DNA from: Cellulomonas chitinilytica
GTDB taxonomy: Bacteria; Actinomycetota; Actinomycetes; Actinomycetales; Cellulomonadaceae
Direction of reading: 5' to 3'
Assembly: GCF_016862675.1 (NCBI RefSeq)
Contig: NZ_BONK01000002.1
Coordinates: forward strand, 408,913 to 472,912
Length of the DNA: 64,000 nt
This document shows, piece by piece, positions 37,274 through 45,993 of the stretch. Both the position numbers and the translations under genes were made by a program. Every line of letters begins with the position of its first letter. Within the stretch, counting starts at the first letter, position 1. Under the pieces are notes generated by a model. The model ran no database searches and had not been told where the DNA came from. It saw only the letters and a program-made list of their open reading frames with translations.

Positions 37274-38364
37274 CAGGCGCCGGCCTTCGCCACGGCGTTG
37301 ACCGCAGCGGCGACACGCTCGAGGTCGTCCGGAGTCAGGGCCGGGTGCACCGGCAGCGAGAGGACCTCGTCGCACGCGGAACGGGTCTGCGGCAGGTCGA
37401 GCGTCAGACCGAACGACGGCAGCTCGTGGTTGGGGATCGGGTAGTAGACCCCCGACCCGACCCCGTGCTCCGTCAGCAGCGCGGCTGCGAACGCGTCGCG
37501 GTCGCCCTCGACGCGGATCGTGTACTGGTGCCACACGTGCTCGGCGCCGTCGGCGACGAACGGCACGACGACGTTCTCGAGGTGCTCGGACAGGAAGCGG
37601 GCGTTCGCGCGGCGCTGCTCGGTCCAGGCGTCGAGCTTGCCGAGCTGCACGCGCCCGATCGCGGCGTGCACGTCCGTCATGCGCGCGTTGAACCCGACGA
37701 CCTCGTTCTCGTACCGGCGCTCCATGCCCTGGTTGCGCAGCAGCTGCACGGAGCGAACGATCTCGGGCGTCGCGCACGAGACCATGCCGCCCTCGCCTGA
37801 CGTCATGTTCTTCGTCGGGTAGAGGCTGAACATGGCGAAGGTGCCGAACGTGCCGACACGACGACCCTGCCAGCGCGCACCGTGCGCCTGCGCAGCGTCC
37901 TCGAACAGCTGCACGCCGCGCCGGTCGGCGAGCTCCGCGAGCGCGGTCATGTCCGCCGGGTGGCCGTAGAGGTGCACCGGCATGATGGCCGCGGTGCGCT
38001 CGGTGAGGACCGACTCGACGGACGCGGGGTCGAGGCAGAACGTCCGCGGGTCGATGTCGGCGAACACGGGCGTGGCACCCGTGAGTGCGACGGAGTTCGC
38101 GGTCGCGGCGAACGTGAACGACGGGACGACGACCTCGTCGCCGGGGCCGATCCCCGCGGCGAGCAGACCGAGGTGCAGGCCGGTCGTCCCGGAGCTCACG
38201 GCGACGCACGACCGGCCTTCGACGAGGTGGTCGGCGAACTCGCCCTCGAAGGCCGCGACCTCGGGGCCCTGGGCGATCACACCGGTGCGCATCACCCGGT
38301 CGACGGCCGCTCGCTCGTCATCCCCGATGAGGGGCTTGGCGGCGGGAATCACGTGCGTGCTCAT
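37273..38364 (-). CDS. DegT/DnrJ sugar-nucleotide aminotransferase (WbpE/WlbC-like)
   Basis: A 363-residue PLP-dependent sugar aminotransferase. The Schiff-base lysine is present (K185 in YPTKNMTSGEGG), and D156 in FEDAAQAHGA contacts the PLP nitrogen. SSGTTGLHLGLLAAGIGPGDEV binds the phosphate. It therefore is a true aminotransferase, unlike the lysine-less homologue at 41472-42650. In the Wbp/Wlb route this enzyme aminates the 3-keto sugar made by the neighbouring oxidoreductase. ATG 38364 overlaps the acetyltransferase stop (ATGA). Confidence 0.88.
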   Translation of the reverse strand: MSTHVIPAAKPLIGDDERAAVDRVMRTGVIAQGPEVAAFEGEFADHLVEGRSCVAVSSGTTGLHLGLLAAGIGPGDEVVVPSFTFAATANSVALTGATPVFADIDPRTFCLDPASVESVLTERTAAIMPVHLYGHPADMTALAELADRRGVQLFEDAAQAHGARWQGRRVGTFGTFAMFSLYPTKNMTSGEGGMVSCATPEIVRSVQLLRNQGMERRYENEVVGFNARMTDVHAAIGRVQLGKLDAWTEQRRANARFLSEHLENVVVPFVADGAEHVWHQYTIRVEGDRDAFAAALLTEHGVGSGVYYPIPNHELPSFGLTLDLPQTRSACDEVLSLPVHPALTPDDLERVAAAVNAVAKAGA

Positions 38365-38978
38365 GCCTGCTCTCTTTCGTCCGGCCGAGCGTCGAGCTCG
38401 AGCCCAGTGTGTGTCTCGCGGTACATGTCCTGCGTGACCGGGCAACGCCACCGGCCGTCCCCGCTCGCCTCGAGGCGCGCCCCGGAGCGCCCGACCCAGC
38501 CCACCTGCCGGGCGGGGACCCCCAGCACGAGCGCGTGGTCCGGGACGTCGCGGGTGACGACGGCGCCCGCGCCCACGGTCGCCCAACGCCCCACCACGAC
38601 CGGCGCGACGCAGACAGCCCGCGCACCGATCGACGCCCCGGTCCGGACCGTCACACCGGTCGCCTCCCAGTCGGACGCGCTCTTCAGGGTGCCGTCCGGG
38701 TTGACCGCGCGAGGGAAGGTGTCGTTCGTGAACACGACCGCGGGGCCGACGAAGACGCCGTCCTCCAGGAGCGCCGGTTCGTAGACGAGCGCGTAGTTCT
38801 GGATCTTGCAGCGTGCCCCGACCTGCACGCCGCTGCCGATGTAGGCGCCGCGCCCGACGATGCAGTCCTGCCCGATCGAGGCGCGGTCGCGGATCTGCGC
38901 GAGGTGCCAGATGGCGGAGCCGTCGCCCACCGTCGCGGTCGGGTCGACGTCGGCCGATTCGGCGATACGAACGTTCAC
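38361..38978 (-). CDS. Left-handed beta-helix N-acetyltransferase (WbpD/WlbB-like)
   Basis: A 205-residue hexapeptide-repeat acyltransferase. Isoleucine-patch repeats run from about residue 8 to 150 (SAIWHLAQIRDRASIG, CIVGRGAYIGSGVQVG, IQNYALVYEPALLEDGVF). The FTNDTFPRA loop matches 3-amino-sugar N-acetyltransferases of the WbpD/WlbB class. The C-terminal RWRCPVTQDMYRET is the typical tail of that class. It should acetylate the 3-amino group made by the adjacent aminotransferase, using acetyl-CoA. ATG at 38978 with GGAGAC upstream. The 150 bases upstream to the epimerase stop show no gene. Confidence 0.88.
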   Translation of the reverse strand: MNVRIAESADVDPTATVGDGSAIWHLAQIRDRASIGQDCIVGRGAYIGSGVQVGARCKIQNYALVYEPALLEDGVFVGPAVVFTNDTFPRAVNPDGTLKSASDWEATGVTVRTGASIGARAVCVAPVVVGRWATVGAGAVVTRDVPDHALVLGVPARQVGWVGRSGARLEASGDGRWRCPVTQDMYRETHTGLELDARPDEREQA

Positions 38979-39128
38979 AGGTCTCCTCGTCGTACGACGG
39001 TGCAGCCGGATGGACGTGCACAGGTCAGCATCTCGGTCCGAGCAGGGTGCCTCACGGGACCAACGGCCTCAGCGGCGTCGCCGCTCCATGCCACAGCCCG
39101 GTCGGGGCTCGTGGGCGAGGGACCGCAC

Positions 39129-40229
39129 TCAGCCATCGACCCGCTCGACGATGTCGGCGATCACCTTGCTGGGGTGGAAGTCGTCGAGCGTCGCCGCCGT
39201 CCGGTAGCGCTCCGGGTTCTCGAGGAACTCGGAGAGCACCTTCGAGCTGAACCTCGTCAGCACCATCTGCACGCCCTCGCCGGCAGGACGCTCGGTCTTC
39301 TCGCGGTGCACCGCGCACGGGATGCCGAAGTGCGCGGACTCCTCCTGGAGGCCCCCGCTGTCGGTCACCACGAACTGGGCACGAGCCAGCACCGGCAGGA
39401 AGCGGACGTAGCTGAGCTTCTCCTCGATCCGGAACCTGTCGTCGTCGAACAGGTGGAGCAGCCCGTAGCTCTCGAGCCGCGCACGCTCCGAGGCGCCGCA
39501 GTAGTAGATGATCGGCACGTCCACGGTGGCGTGCTCGCGGATCACCTCGAGCGAGCGCCGGTACAGGCTCTCGTTGCGGACGAGCTCGAAGCGGTGCAGC
39601 GTGGCGACGCCGAAGCGCTCCGGGATCTCGATGTCGTCCGCGACCCCCTTCGCGAGCGCGAAACGCACCGCGTCCACGACGGTGTTGGCACCCGTCGTCA
39701 CGACGGCCCCTCGCCGGCGCCGCAGGTTCTCGGCCTGCTCGTGCGTCGGCGTGAAGTGCAGGTCGACGAAGTACGCGACGAGCCTGCGGTTCAGCTCCTC
39801 GGGGAAGGGGTGCACGAGGCTCCCGCTGCGCATGCCGGCCTCGACGTGCCCGACGCGCGCGCCGAGCAGGCGGCCCACGAGCGCGCCGATGGGCGCGGTG
39901 AAGGTGTCGCCGTGCACCAGGACGACGGGCGGCCGCCCGTCCGAGCGCAGCCGTCGGCGCAGCTCGCGTCGACGACGCCACACCGTGCGCGCCACCCCGA
40001 AGGCCCACGCGGGGACCTGCGCCGGGCGGGACAGGTTGTGCGACGGGCCGCCGGCGACGAGCCACTCCGTCGGAGCGGGCAGGTCGAGGTCCTCGAGGGT
40101 CGACTCCAGCTCCGCCACGTGCTGGGCGGTGTACCAGATCTCGCAGCTGCGCCCCCGCGCGACGAGCTCGTGATAGACCGGCGCCACCTTGATGAGCTCG
40201 GCTGTGGTGCCGACGATCAGAGCGATCAC
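39129..40229 (-). CDS. UDP-GlcNAc 2-epimerase-family enzyme
   Basis: A 366-residue member of the UDP-N-acetylglucosamine 2-epimerase family (GT-B fold). Conserved parts are VVLVHGDTFTAPIGALVGRL, HVEAGMRSGSLVHPFPEELNRR and the UDP site VVTDSGGLQEESAHFGIPC. The N-terminus IALIVGTTAELIKVAPVYHEL differs from the usual GTRPE form, so it belongs to a divergent branch. In this operon it may invert C2 of the UDP-2,3-diacetamido sugar (a WbpI-like step, giving the manno form). GTG at 40229 lies about 10 bases after AGGAGG; longer in-frame readings upstream are unsupported. Confidence 0.82.
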   Translation of the reverse strand: MIALIVGTTAELIKVAPVYHELVARGRSCEIWYTAQHVAELESTLEDLDLPAPTEWLVAGGPSHNLSRPAQVPAWAFGVARTVWRRRRELRRRLRSDGRPPVVLVHGDTFTAPIGALVGRLLGARVGHVEAGMRSGSLVHPFPEELNRRLVAYFVDLHFTPTHEQAENLRRRRGAVVTTGANTVVDAVRFALAKGVADDIEIPERFGVATLHRFELVRNESLYRRSLEVIREHATVDVPIIYYCGASERARLESYGLLHLFDDDRFRIEEKLSYVRFLPVLARAQFVVTDSGGLQEESAHFGIPCAVHREKTERPAGEGVQMVLTRFSSKVLSEFLENPERYRTAATLDDFHPSKVIADIVERVDG

Positions 40230-40350
40230 AGGGCAAGGCCTCCTTGGGTGGGACGCGCATCCGGGTGCCCGATGGCGGCGGATCGCGCGTCGGTCGTCAT
40301 GGGCTGGTCCGTGGGACGCGCCCGCCGGGTGGACGGCACGGCTGCGGCGC

Positions 40351-41388
40351 CTACGGCTGGGACGCCCAGTCGACCTCGTCGACGAGGTGGCCGCCACCGC
40401 GCTCGAGCGCCGCGACGTCGTGGTCGACCATGATGCGCGCCAGCTCGGGCGTCGTCACCGTGGGCCGCCAGCCGAGCTCACGCTCCGCGAGCCCGTAGTC
40501 GCCGATCAGCGCGTCGACCTCGGTGGGCCGCAGGTAGCGCTCGTCGAACTTGACGTACTTCTGCCAGTCGAGGCCGACGCGCTCGAACGAGAGCTCGAGG
40601 AAGTCGCGCACCGTGTGCGCAGTGTTGGTCGCGACCACGTAGTCCATCGGGGTGTCGTGCTGCAGCATCCGCCACATCGCCTCGACGTACTCCGGGGCGT
40701 AGCCCCAGTCGCGCACCGCGTCCAGGTTGCCCATGTAGAGCTCGTCCTGCACGCCCGCCGCGATCCGCGCGGCCGCCCGCGTGATCTTGCGCGTCACGAA
40801 CGTCTCGCCGCGGCGGGGCGACTCGTGGTTGAAGAGGATGCCGTTGACGGCGAACAGGCCGAACGCCTCGCGGTAGTTCTTGGTGATCCAGTACGAGTAG
40901 ACCTTGGCGGCGCCGTACGGCGAGCGCGGGTAGAACGGCGTCGACTCGTCCTGCGGAGGCGGGGTCGCGCCGAACATCTCGGAGCTGCTCGCCTGGTAGT
41001 AGCGGCACTGCACACCGGCGAGCCGCACGGCCTCGAGCAGCCGGACGCTGCCGAGGCCCGTCGTGTCGCCCGTGAACTCGGGCTCGTCGAAGCTGACCCG
41101 GACGTGGGACTGGGCGGCGAGGTTGTACACCTCGTGCGGCTGGATCGCGTCGAGCAGCGTGACCAGCCGGGAGCCGTCCGTGAGGTCGCCGTAGTGCAGG
41201 GTCAGGTGGCTGCCCGGCGTGTGCGGGTCGGCGAACAAGTGGTCGACGCGCGCGGTGTTGAACGTGGACGCACGACGGATGAGGCCGTGGACCTCGTACC
41301 CCTTCGCGAGCAGGAGCTCCGCGAGGTAGCTCCCGTCCTGTCCCGTGATACCGGTCACGAACGCGCGCTTCGGACTCGTGTCAACCAT
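40351..41388 (-). CDS. gmd: GDP-mannose 4,6-dehydratase
   Basis: A 345-residue short-chain dehydrogenase that turns GDP-D-mannose into GDP-4-keto-6-deoxy-D-mannose. The NADP loop is GITGQDG (13-19), and the catalytic set S134, E137, Y158, K162 is intact in ASSSEMFG and SPYGAAK. The GDP-binding [23 protein letters not shown] block is present. ATG at 41388 follows GGAGAG. A TACGAT box at 41443-41448 could add an internal promoter. Its product feeds the ColD-like enzyme encoded directly upstream. Mannose-1-P can come from manB at 21-22 kb; no manC is in the window. Confidence 0.97.
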   Translation of the reverse strand: MVDTSPKRAFVTGITGQDGSYLAELLLAKGYEVHGLIRRASTFNTARVDHLFADPHTPGSHLTLHYGDLTDGSRLVTLLDAIQPHEVYNLAAQSHVRVSFDEPEFTGDTTGLGSVRLLEAVRLAGVQCRYYQASSSEMFGATPPPQDESTPFYPRSPYGAAKVYSYWITKNYREAFGLFAVNGILFNHESPRRGETFVTRKITRAAARIAAGVQDELYMGNLDAVRDWGYAPEYVEAMWRMLQHDTPMDYVVATNTAHTVRDFLELSFERVGLDWQKYVKFDERYLRPTEVDALIGDYGLAERELGWRPTVTTPELARIMVDHDVAALERGGGHLVDEVDWASQP

Positions 41389-41471
41389 TGCTTGTCGCTC
41401 TCCGTGTGTCTGGGTGTGGCACGCGACGGCAGCGCCGCGGCCATCGTATCGATGTGGGTCCGGGACCTTGG

Positions 41472-42650
41472 TCAGAGTGAGTCGAGGACCTCGGCCAGGA
41501 GGTCGAGCTCGGCCGGGATCGGGTAGTGGTGGTTCCCGACGAACAGGCCGTCCGTGTGGATCTCGTCGGCGACCGGGAGCCGGTCCGGCACCACGGCGTC
41601 GAGGTGCGCCATCACGGGGTTGCGCGTGAAGTTCCCGGCCACGATGGGCCGCGACTCGATGCCGCGGGCGGACAGCGCGGACACGACCTCGCGCCGGCGA
41701 CCCGTCAGGCGACCCTGGAGGACGAACGAGAACCCGAACCAGCTGCTCTGGCCGTTCTCGCGCTGGATCCGGACGTCGTCGCGCCCACCGAAGATCTCGA
41801 CGAACCGCGCGGCGTTCTCGCGCCGGCCCGCGACCAGCCCGGGCAGCTTGATGAGCTGCTCACGGCCGAGCGCGCCCGACATCTCGAGCGGCCGCACGTT
41901 GTACCCGGGCAGCACGAAGCGGAACAGGTCGTCGAACGCGTCGCCCGTCTTCGGGTGCACGAGGTTGTCGGTGGGGAGCTCGCGCGTCCACCCGTGCGCC
42001 CGGAGCGAGACCGACGCCTGGTACAGGTAGTCGTCGTCGGTGACGACGAGCCCACCCTCCATGGTCGAGATGTGGTGCGAGAAGAAGCTGCTGTAGGTGC
42101 CGAGCGCGCCGAACGTGCCGGCCTGGCGGCCGTCGATCGTGGCGCCGAGCGACTCGCAGTTGTCCTCGAGGAGGACGAGCCCGCGCTCCTCGGCCAGCGC
42201 CGAGAGCGCGACGAGATCGGCGGGGTTGCCGAGCAGGTTGACGGCGAGCACGGCCTTCGTCTTGTCCGTGACGGCTGCCGCGACCTGGTCGACGTCGAGG
42301 TTGAGCGTGTTCGGGTCGATGTCGACGAACCGCAGACGCAGGCCCAGCTGGTGCACGGGGTAGTACGTGGTCGCCCAGGACACCGCCGGCACGATGACCT
42401 CGTCGCCGGCGCGCAGGTCGACGTCGGGAGCGACGACCGCCGCGGCGAGCGCGATGAGGTTCGCGCTGCTGCCGGAGTTCACCATGACGGCGTGACGGAC
42501 ACCGAGGAAGGACGCGAACTCCTCCTCGAACGCGCGCACCTCGGGACCCATGGTGAAGCGCCCACCGGCGATCACCCGCTGCAGGGCCTCGTGCTCAGCC
42601 TCGTCCCAGGTCGACGTGGCCAGGGGGAATCGGGGGCTGCCAGTGTTCAC
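41472..42650 (-). CDS. colD: ColD-like GDP-4-keto-6-deoxymannose 3-dehydratase
   Basis: A 392-residue PLP enzyme of the DegT family in which the Schiff-base lysine is replaced. Where aminotransferases have K-N, this protein has H192-H193 in [13 protein letters not shown]. In E. coli ColD the same lysine-to-histidine change (reported as His188) turns the enzyme into a 3-dehydratase that removes the C3 oxygen. D163 in LLEDNCES still contacts the PLP ring. With gmd downstream and an Fcl/ColC-like reductase upstream, the predicted product is GDP-4-keto-3,6-dideoxy-D-mannose. GTG at 42650. Calling it an ordinary aminotransferase would be wrong; the final sugar is inferred. Confidence 0.85.
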   Translation of the reverse strand: MNTGSPRFPLATSTWDEAEHEALQRVIAGGRFTMGPEVRAFEEEFASFLGVRHAVMVNSGSSANLIALAAAVVAPDVDLRAGDEVIVPAVSWATTYYPVHQLGLRLRFVDIDPNTLNLDVDQVAAAVTDKTKAVLAVNLLGNPADLVALSALAEERGLVLLEDNCESLGATIDGRQAGTFGALGTYSSFFSHHISTMEGGLVVTDDDYLYQASVSLRAHGWTRELPTDNLVHPKTGDAFDDLFRFVLPGYNVRPLEMSGALGREQLIKLPGLVAGRRENAARFVEIFGGRDDVRIQRENGQSSWFGFSFVLQGRLTGRRREVVSALSARGIESRPIVAGNFTRNPVMAHLDAVVPDRLPVADEIHTDGLFVGNHHYPIPAELDLLAEVLDSL

Positions 42651-42679
42651 GTTGCGCCGTTTCGTCGGGGGCTGTGTCG

Positions 42680-43600
42680 TCAGGAGAGCGTGTCGAGGTA
42701 GCGGGCGTACGCCGTCCGCATCCCGTCGTCGAGCGAGGTGCCGGGCGTCCACCCGTACGAGCGGGCGAGCGTCGAGTCCATCAGCTTCTGGTGCATCCCG
42801 GCCGGCTTGGACGGGTCGGGCACGAGCTCGCACTCGTAGCCCACCGTGCGCAGCGCCGCCCGGTAGTAGTCCAGGACGCTGTGGTCCTCGCCCTTGCCGA
42901 CGTTCATCAGCACGGGCCACTGCGCCATCGTGGGCAGGTGCTCGACGACCCAGCCCGCGAGGTCCTCGACGTACGTGAACTCGCGGCGCGCCGAACCGTC
43001 GCCCCAGACGTCGATCGTGGCGGCTCCCGACGTCTTCGCGGCGTGCGCCTTCGCGATCGTCGCGGCCACGAGGTGGCCGTGCCCGAGCGAGTAGTCGTCG
43101 TTCGGTCCGTAGAGGTTCGACGGGATCACCACGCGGTAGGCGTGGCCGAACTGCTGCGACACGTACTCGCAGAACCGGGCGGAGGTGATCTTGGCGAGCG
43201 CGTAGCCCTCGTTGGTCGGCTCGAGCGGCGCCGCGAGCACGTCCTGCTCGACGAGCGGCTGCCGGTAGTCCCTCGGGTACATGCAGGACGAGCCGAAGTA
43301 GAGGAACCGCGTGACGCCGGACTGCAGCGACGCGTCGAGGACGTTCGCGTCCATCCGCAGGTTGTCCATGAGGAAGCCCGACGGGTCGGCGACGTTCGCG
43401 GCGATCCCGCCCACCTTCGCGGCCGCGTGGATCACGAGGTCCGGCTCGACCCGGGCGAACAGTGCGCGCACCTGGTCCTGCTCGCGCAGGTCGGCGTCCC
43501 GACGCGACACGGGGACCAGCTCGTCGGGCGAGTCCGCCGGCCACGCGGCGGCGATGCTCTTCGCAAGCATGCCGCCGGCACCAGTGAGCATCACGCGCAT
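42680..43600 (-). CDS. Fcl/ColC-like GDP-sugar epimerase-reductase
   Basis: A 306-residue SDR enzyme like GDP-L-fucose synthase and GDP-L-colitose synthase. The Rossmann loop is GAGGML, and AAAKVGGIAAN is the family signature. The catalytic Y133-x3-K137 and the acid/base pair C106 (GSSCMYP) and H176 (GHGHLV) are all present, so it can epimerise next to a 4-keto group and reduce it. Because a ColD-like gene lies between it and gmd, the likely product is GDP-colitose (or related 3,6-dideoxyhexose) rather than GDP-fucose. ATG at 43600 with GGAG upstream. It is the first gene of the minus-strand operon. Confidence 0.87.
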   Translation of the reverse strand: MRVMLTGAGGMLAKSIAAAWPADSPDELVPVSRRDADLREQDQVRALFARVEPDLVIHAAAKVGGIAANVADPSGFLMDNLRMDANVLDASLQSGVTRFLYFGSSCMYPRDYRQPLVEQDVLAAPLEPTNEGYALAKITSARFCEYVSQQFGHAYRVVIPSNLYGPNDDYSLGHGHLVAATIAKAHAAKTSGAATIDVWGDGSARREFTYVEDLAGWVVEHLPTMAQWPVLMNVGKGEDHSVLDYYRAALRTVGYECELVPDPSKPAGMHQKLMDSTLARSYGWTPGTSLDDGMRTAYARYLDTLS

Positions 43601-43694
43601 CTGTCTCGCTCCGTTCGTCACGACCGGGCCACCCCGGACAACCTGCCCGGCGGGTCGTGCCCGTGACCGGGCGGACCATCTGGACCGGCGCCAG

Positions 43695-43746
43695 AGTCTA
43701 GTCGCCCCGGGACGCTGCCGGGTCCGCGCCACCGGTGGGATAGCCT
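43695..43746. promoter_or_regulatory. Divergent promoters of the sugar-nucleotide operon and second flippase
   Basis: TAGACT on the minus strand (43695-43700) would drive the seven-gene operon from a start about 90 bases upstream of ATG 43600. TAGCCT on the plus strand (43741-43746) ends seven bases before ATG 43754, giving a leaderless flippase transcript. The boxes lie 40 bases apart, so the two units may share control. Confidence 0.5.
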
Positions 43747-43753
43747 GCCGCGG

Positions 43754-45028
43754 ATGAGAACGACCCGATCCCCGCGTGCCGGCGGCTTCCGCCAGCATGC
43801 GGCGAACCACGCGCTCCCGGTGCTGCTGATCGGCGTGGCCACCGTCGTGGGCGCGCTCGCGGCGCTCGCCTTCCAGATCCTGTCCGCGCGTGCCCTCGGG
43901 CCCTCCGAGTTCGGGCTCCTCGCGGCCTTCCTCGCCATCCTCAACGTCGCGGCGATCGCCAGCGCGGCCCTGCAGAACTCCGTGGCGGTCAGGACCGCCG
44001 AGCAGCTCGCCGCGCCGACCGTGGCCGCGGCGGACAAGGCGGGGCGACGGGTCAGCGACGCGACGATCCTCGGCGTCGGCGCCGCGCTCGTCGTGGCGCT
44101 GCTCACCCCGGCGCTCGCGCGCAGCCTCGACACCGACAGCGTCATCGTCCTGCTCGCGGCCCTCGCGATCCCGCTCAGCTTCTGGCTCGCCGAGGACGTC
44201 GGCGTCCTGCAGGGTTCCGGGAACGCCTTCGGCGCCGTCGCCTGGACGACGGTCTCCCTGATCGCCCGGGTCCTGCTCGTCCTCGTCTCGATGTGGGTGG
44301 GCTTCGGCATCGGGGGCGTCCTCGGCTCGGTGCTCGTCGCCACCGCGCTCGCGCTCGTCGGCGCCCGGATGACCACCCGCCGGATGCCGCATCCCCGCGC
44401 GAGCGTGTTCAACCCGTCCGGGCTGACCGTGCTGGCGCTGAGCGCCTCCATGGCGTGGCTGATCAACGCCGACGTGGTGATGGTCCGCGCGGGCGCGCCG
44501 GGCGACGTCGCGGGCAACTTCGCCTCGGCGGCGATCCTCGTCAAGGCGTCGTTCATGCTGCCGTCGACGCTGTCGCTCTACCTGCTGCCGAGGTTCGTGC
44601 GCAACCGGCACAACGTCTCGCTCGTGCGGACCGGCGAGATGCTGACCATCGGGATCACGGCCGCCTCGGGCCTCCTGCTGACCCTGGTGTTCTGGGTGGC
44701 GGGCGACTTCATCGCGAACCTCGTCTACGGGCCCGGCTTCGAGGACACCGGGACGTTCCTGGTGCCGCTGTCCCTCGTCTACCTGCCGTGGATGGTCGCC
44801 CAGGCCGTGCTCATCCGGCTCACCGCCGACGCCTCCCGGCCCGCGGCCGTCACCGTGCTGGTCGCGATCGCGGTCCAGGCCGTGGGCTTCACGCTCGCGC
44901 TGCCCGACGTCACGACGCTCATGTGGATCCAGGCCGCGGTCGGCGCCGCCGTCCTCGGGGCCTTCCTGCTGCTCGTCCGACGTGCCAACACGACAACCCC
45001 ACCCCTTCAGGAGCGGACACTCACGTGA
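43754..45028 (+). CDS. Second polysaccharide flippase
   Basis: A 424-residue MATE/Wzx-like flippase with about twelve hydrophobic segments. The start of the domain shows LPVLLIGVATVVGALAALAF and then ARALGPSEFGLLAAFLAIL, the same signature as the flippase at 32368 but clearly a different sequence. ATG at 43754 follows a -10 box by seven bases. The stop overlaps the GT11 gene (GTGA). Two flippases in one locus suggest export of two glycan units or recent locus merging. Confidence 0.87.
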   Translation: MRTTRSPRAGGFRQHAANHALPVLLIGVATVVGALAALAFQILSARALGPSEFGLLAAFLAILNVAAIASAALQNSVAVRTAEQLAAPTVAAADKAGRRVSDATILGVGAALVVALLTPALARSLDTDSVIVLLAALAIPLSFWLAEDVGVLQGSGNAFGAVAWTTVSLIARVLLVLVSMWVGFGIGGVLGSVLVATALALVGARMTTRRMPHPRASVFNPSGLTVLALSASMAWLINADVVMVRAGAPGDVAGNFASAAILVKASFMLPSTLSLYLLPRFVRNRHNVSLVRTGEMLTIGITAASGLLLTLVFWVAGDFIANLVYGPGFEDTGTFLVPLSLVYLPWMVAQAVLIRLTADASRPAAVTVLVAIAVQAVGFTLALPDVTTLMWIQAAVGAAVLGAFLLLVRRANTTTPPLQERTLT

Positions 45029-45903
45029 GAACGACGCGCGACGGAATCGTCGCCTACGTGGCGGGCGGCCTCGGCAACCAGCTCTTCATCCTCGGAGCCG
45101 GCTGGGAGCAGGCCCGCCGCCTCGACTGCCCCCTCTACCTCGACGTGTCGAACTTCACGGTGAACCACCTGCACCCGTATGGGCTCGACGCCGTGACGAC
45201 ACCGGGTCAGGTGCTGTCTCCGGAGCAGAGCCCGTGGCGCACCGTGCGGGTCCCCACGGGCCGCCACCTGCCGATCCCCCGCGAGCTGCCGGGCAAGGTC
45301 TTCGTCGAGCGCTCGGTCGAGCGGTACGCCCCGGCGATCCACCAGGTGGGGCGCGGGACGACGCTGCTGGGCTACTTCCAGTCGTCGCAGTACTTCCCCA
45401 CGGTGCTCCCCGACCTCGTCGCGAGCCTGTGGGACAGCCCGGAGACGCCCGACGAGACGCGGATCATCGCCGAGATGCGCGCCAACCCGGCGATCACGCT
45501 GCACCTGCGCCGCGGTGACTACCTCCACGGGCCGGCCGTGTTCCTCGCGACCGTCGAGTACGCCCGTCGCGCGGTCGAACTCGTGCGGCGCACCGGGCTG
45601 GACCTGGGGGTCCGCGTGTTCACGGACTCCGTCGACGTCGTGCGTCGCGAGCTCGGCGACGCGTCGGCAGGTTTCGAGTTCGTCGAGCGCGACCTGCCGC
45701 TCGGGACCGTCGCGACGCTGAAGGCGATGGCCGCCGGTCAGGCCATGATCATGAGCAACTCGAGCTTCAGCTGGTGGGCCGCGACCCTGATGAGCAGCCA
45801 GGGCGGCGACCCGCTCGTCGTCGCGCCGCGGCCGTGGACGGCCGACGGCAGCGCACGCGCCGACATGCTCGAGCCCGGCTGGGTCACGCTCGACGCGCGC
45901 TGA
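45025..45903 (+). CDS. GT11-family alpha-1,2-fucosyl/colitosyl-type transferase
   Basis: A 292-residue GT11 glycosyltransferase. The hallmark motifs are GGLGNQLF (14-21), LHLRRGDYL in the nucleotide-sugar site, and SNSSFSWWAATL near the C-terminus. GT11 enzymes use GDP-L-fucose, and homologues in colitose-containing O antigens are reported to use GDP-colitose. Because the adjacent divergent operon predicts GDP-colitose, that is the more likely donor here. GTG at 45025 overlaps the flippase stop and has CAGGAG upstream. No signal peptide; expected at the cytoplasmic face. Confidence 0.87.
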   Translation: MRTTRDGIVAYVAGGLGNQLFILGAGWEQARRLDCPLYLDVSNFTVNHLHPYGLDAVTTPGQVLSPEQSPWRTVRVPTGRHLPIPRELPGKVFVERSVERYAPAIHQVGRGTTLLGYFQSSQYFPTVLPDLVASLWDSPETPDETRIIAEMRANPAITLHLRRGDYLHGPAVFLATVEYARRAVELVRRTGLDLGVRVFTDSVDVVRRELGDASAGFEFVERDLPLGTVATLKAMAAGQAMIMSNSSFSWWAATLMSSQGGDPLVVAPRPWTADGSARADMLEPGWVTLDAR

Positions 45904-45940
45904 CCCACGCTCGGCCCGAGGCCGGCGCGCGGACCGCGAC

Positions 45941-45984
45941 GCGCGGCGAGGAGCTCCGGCGCGGTGGAGTCGTCCTCGCCGCGC
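45941..45984. terminator. Bidirectional hairpin between GT11 and GT2 genes
   Basis: A perfect 12-bp inverted repeat GCGCGGCGAGGA (45941-45952) and TCCTCGCCGCGC (45973-45984) with a 20-base loop lies in the 90-base gap between convergent genes. It can end transcription from both sides. Confidence 0.7.
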
Positions 45985-45993
45985 CGGGAACCC

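Noticed and set aside
41472..42650. Annotation of this protein as a perosamine-type aminotransferase
   Set aside because: The PLP lysine is absent and a His pair stands in its place, which fits ColD-like dehydratases.
42680..43600. Plain GDP-L-fucose synthase call
   Set aside because: The catalytic residues fit either Fcl or ColC; the ColD-like gene between it and gmd makes the fucose-only reading less likely. Not fully excluded.
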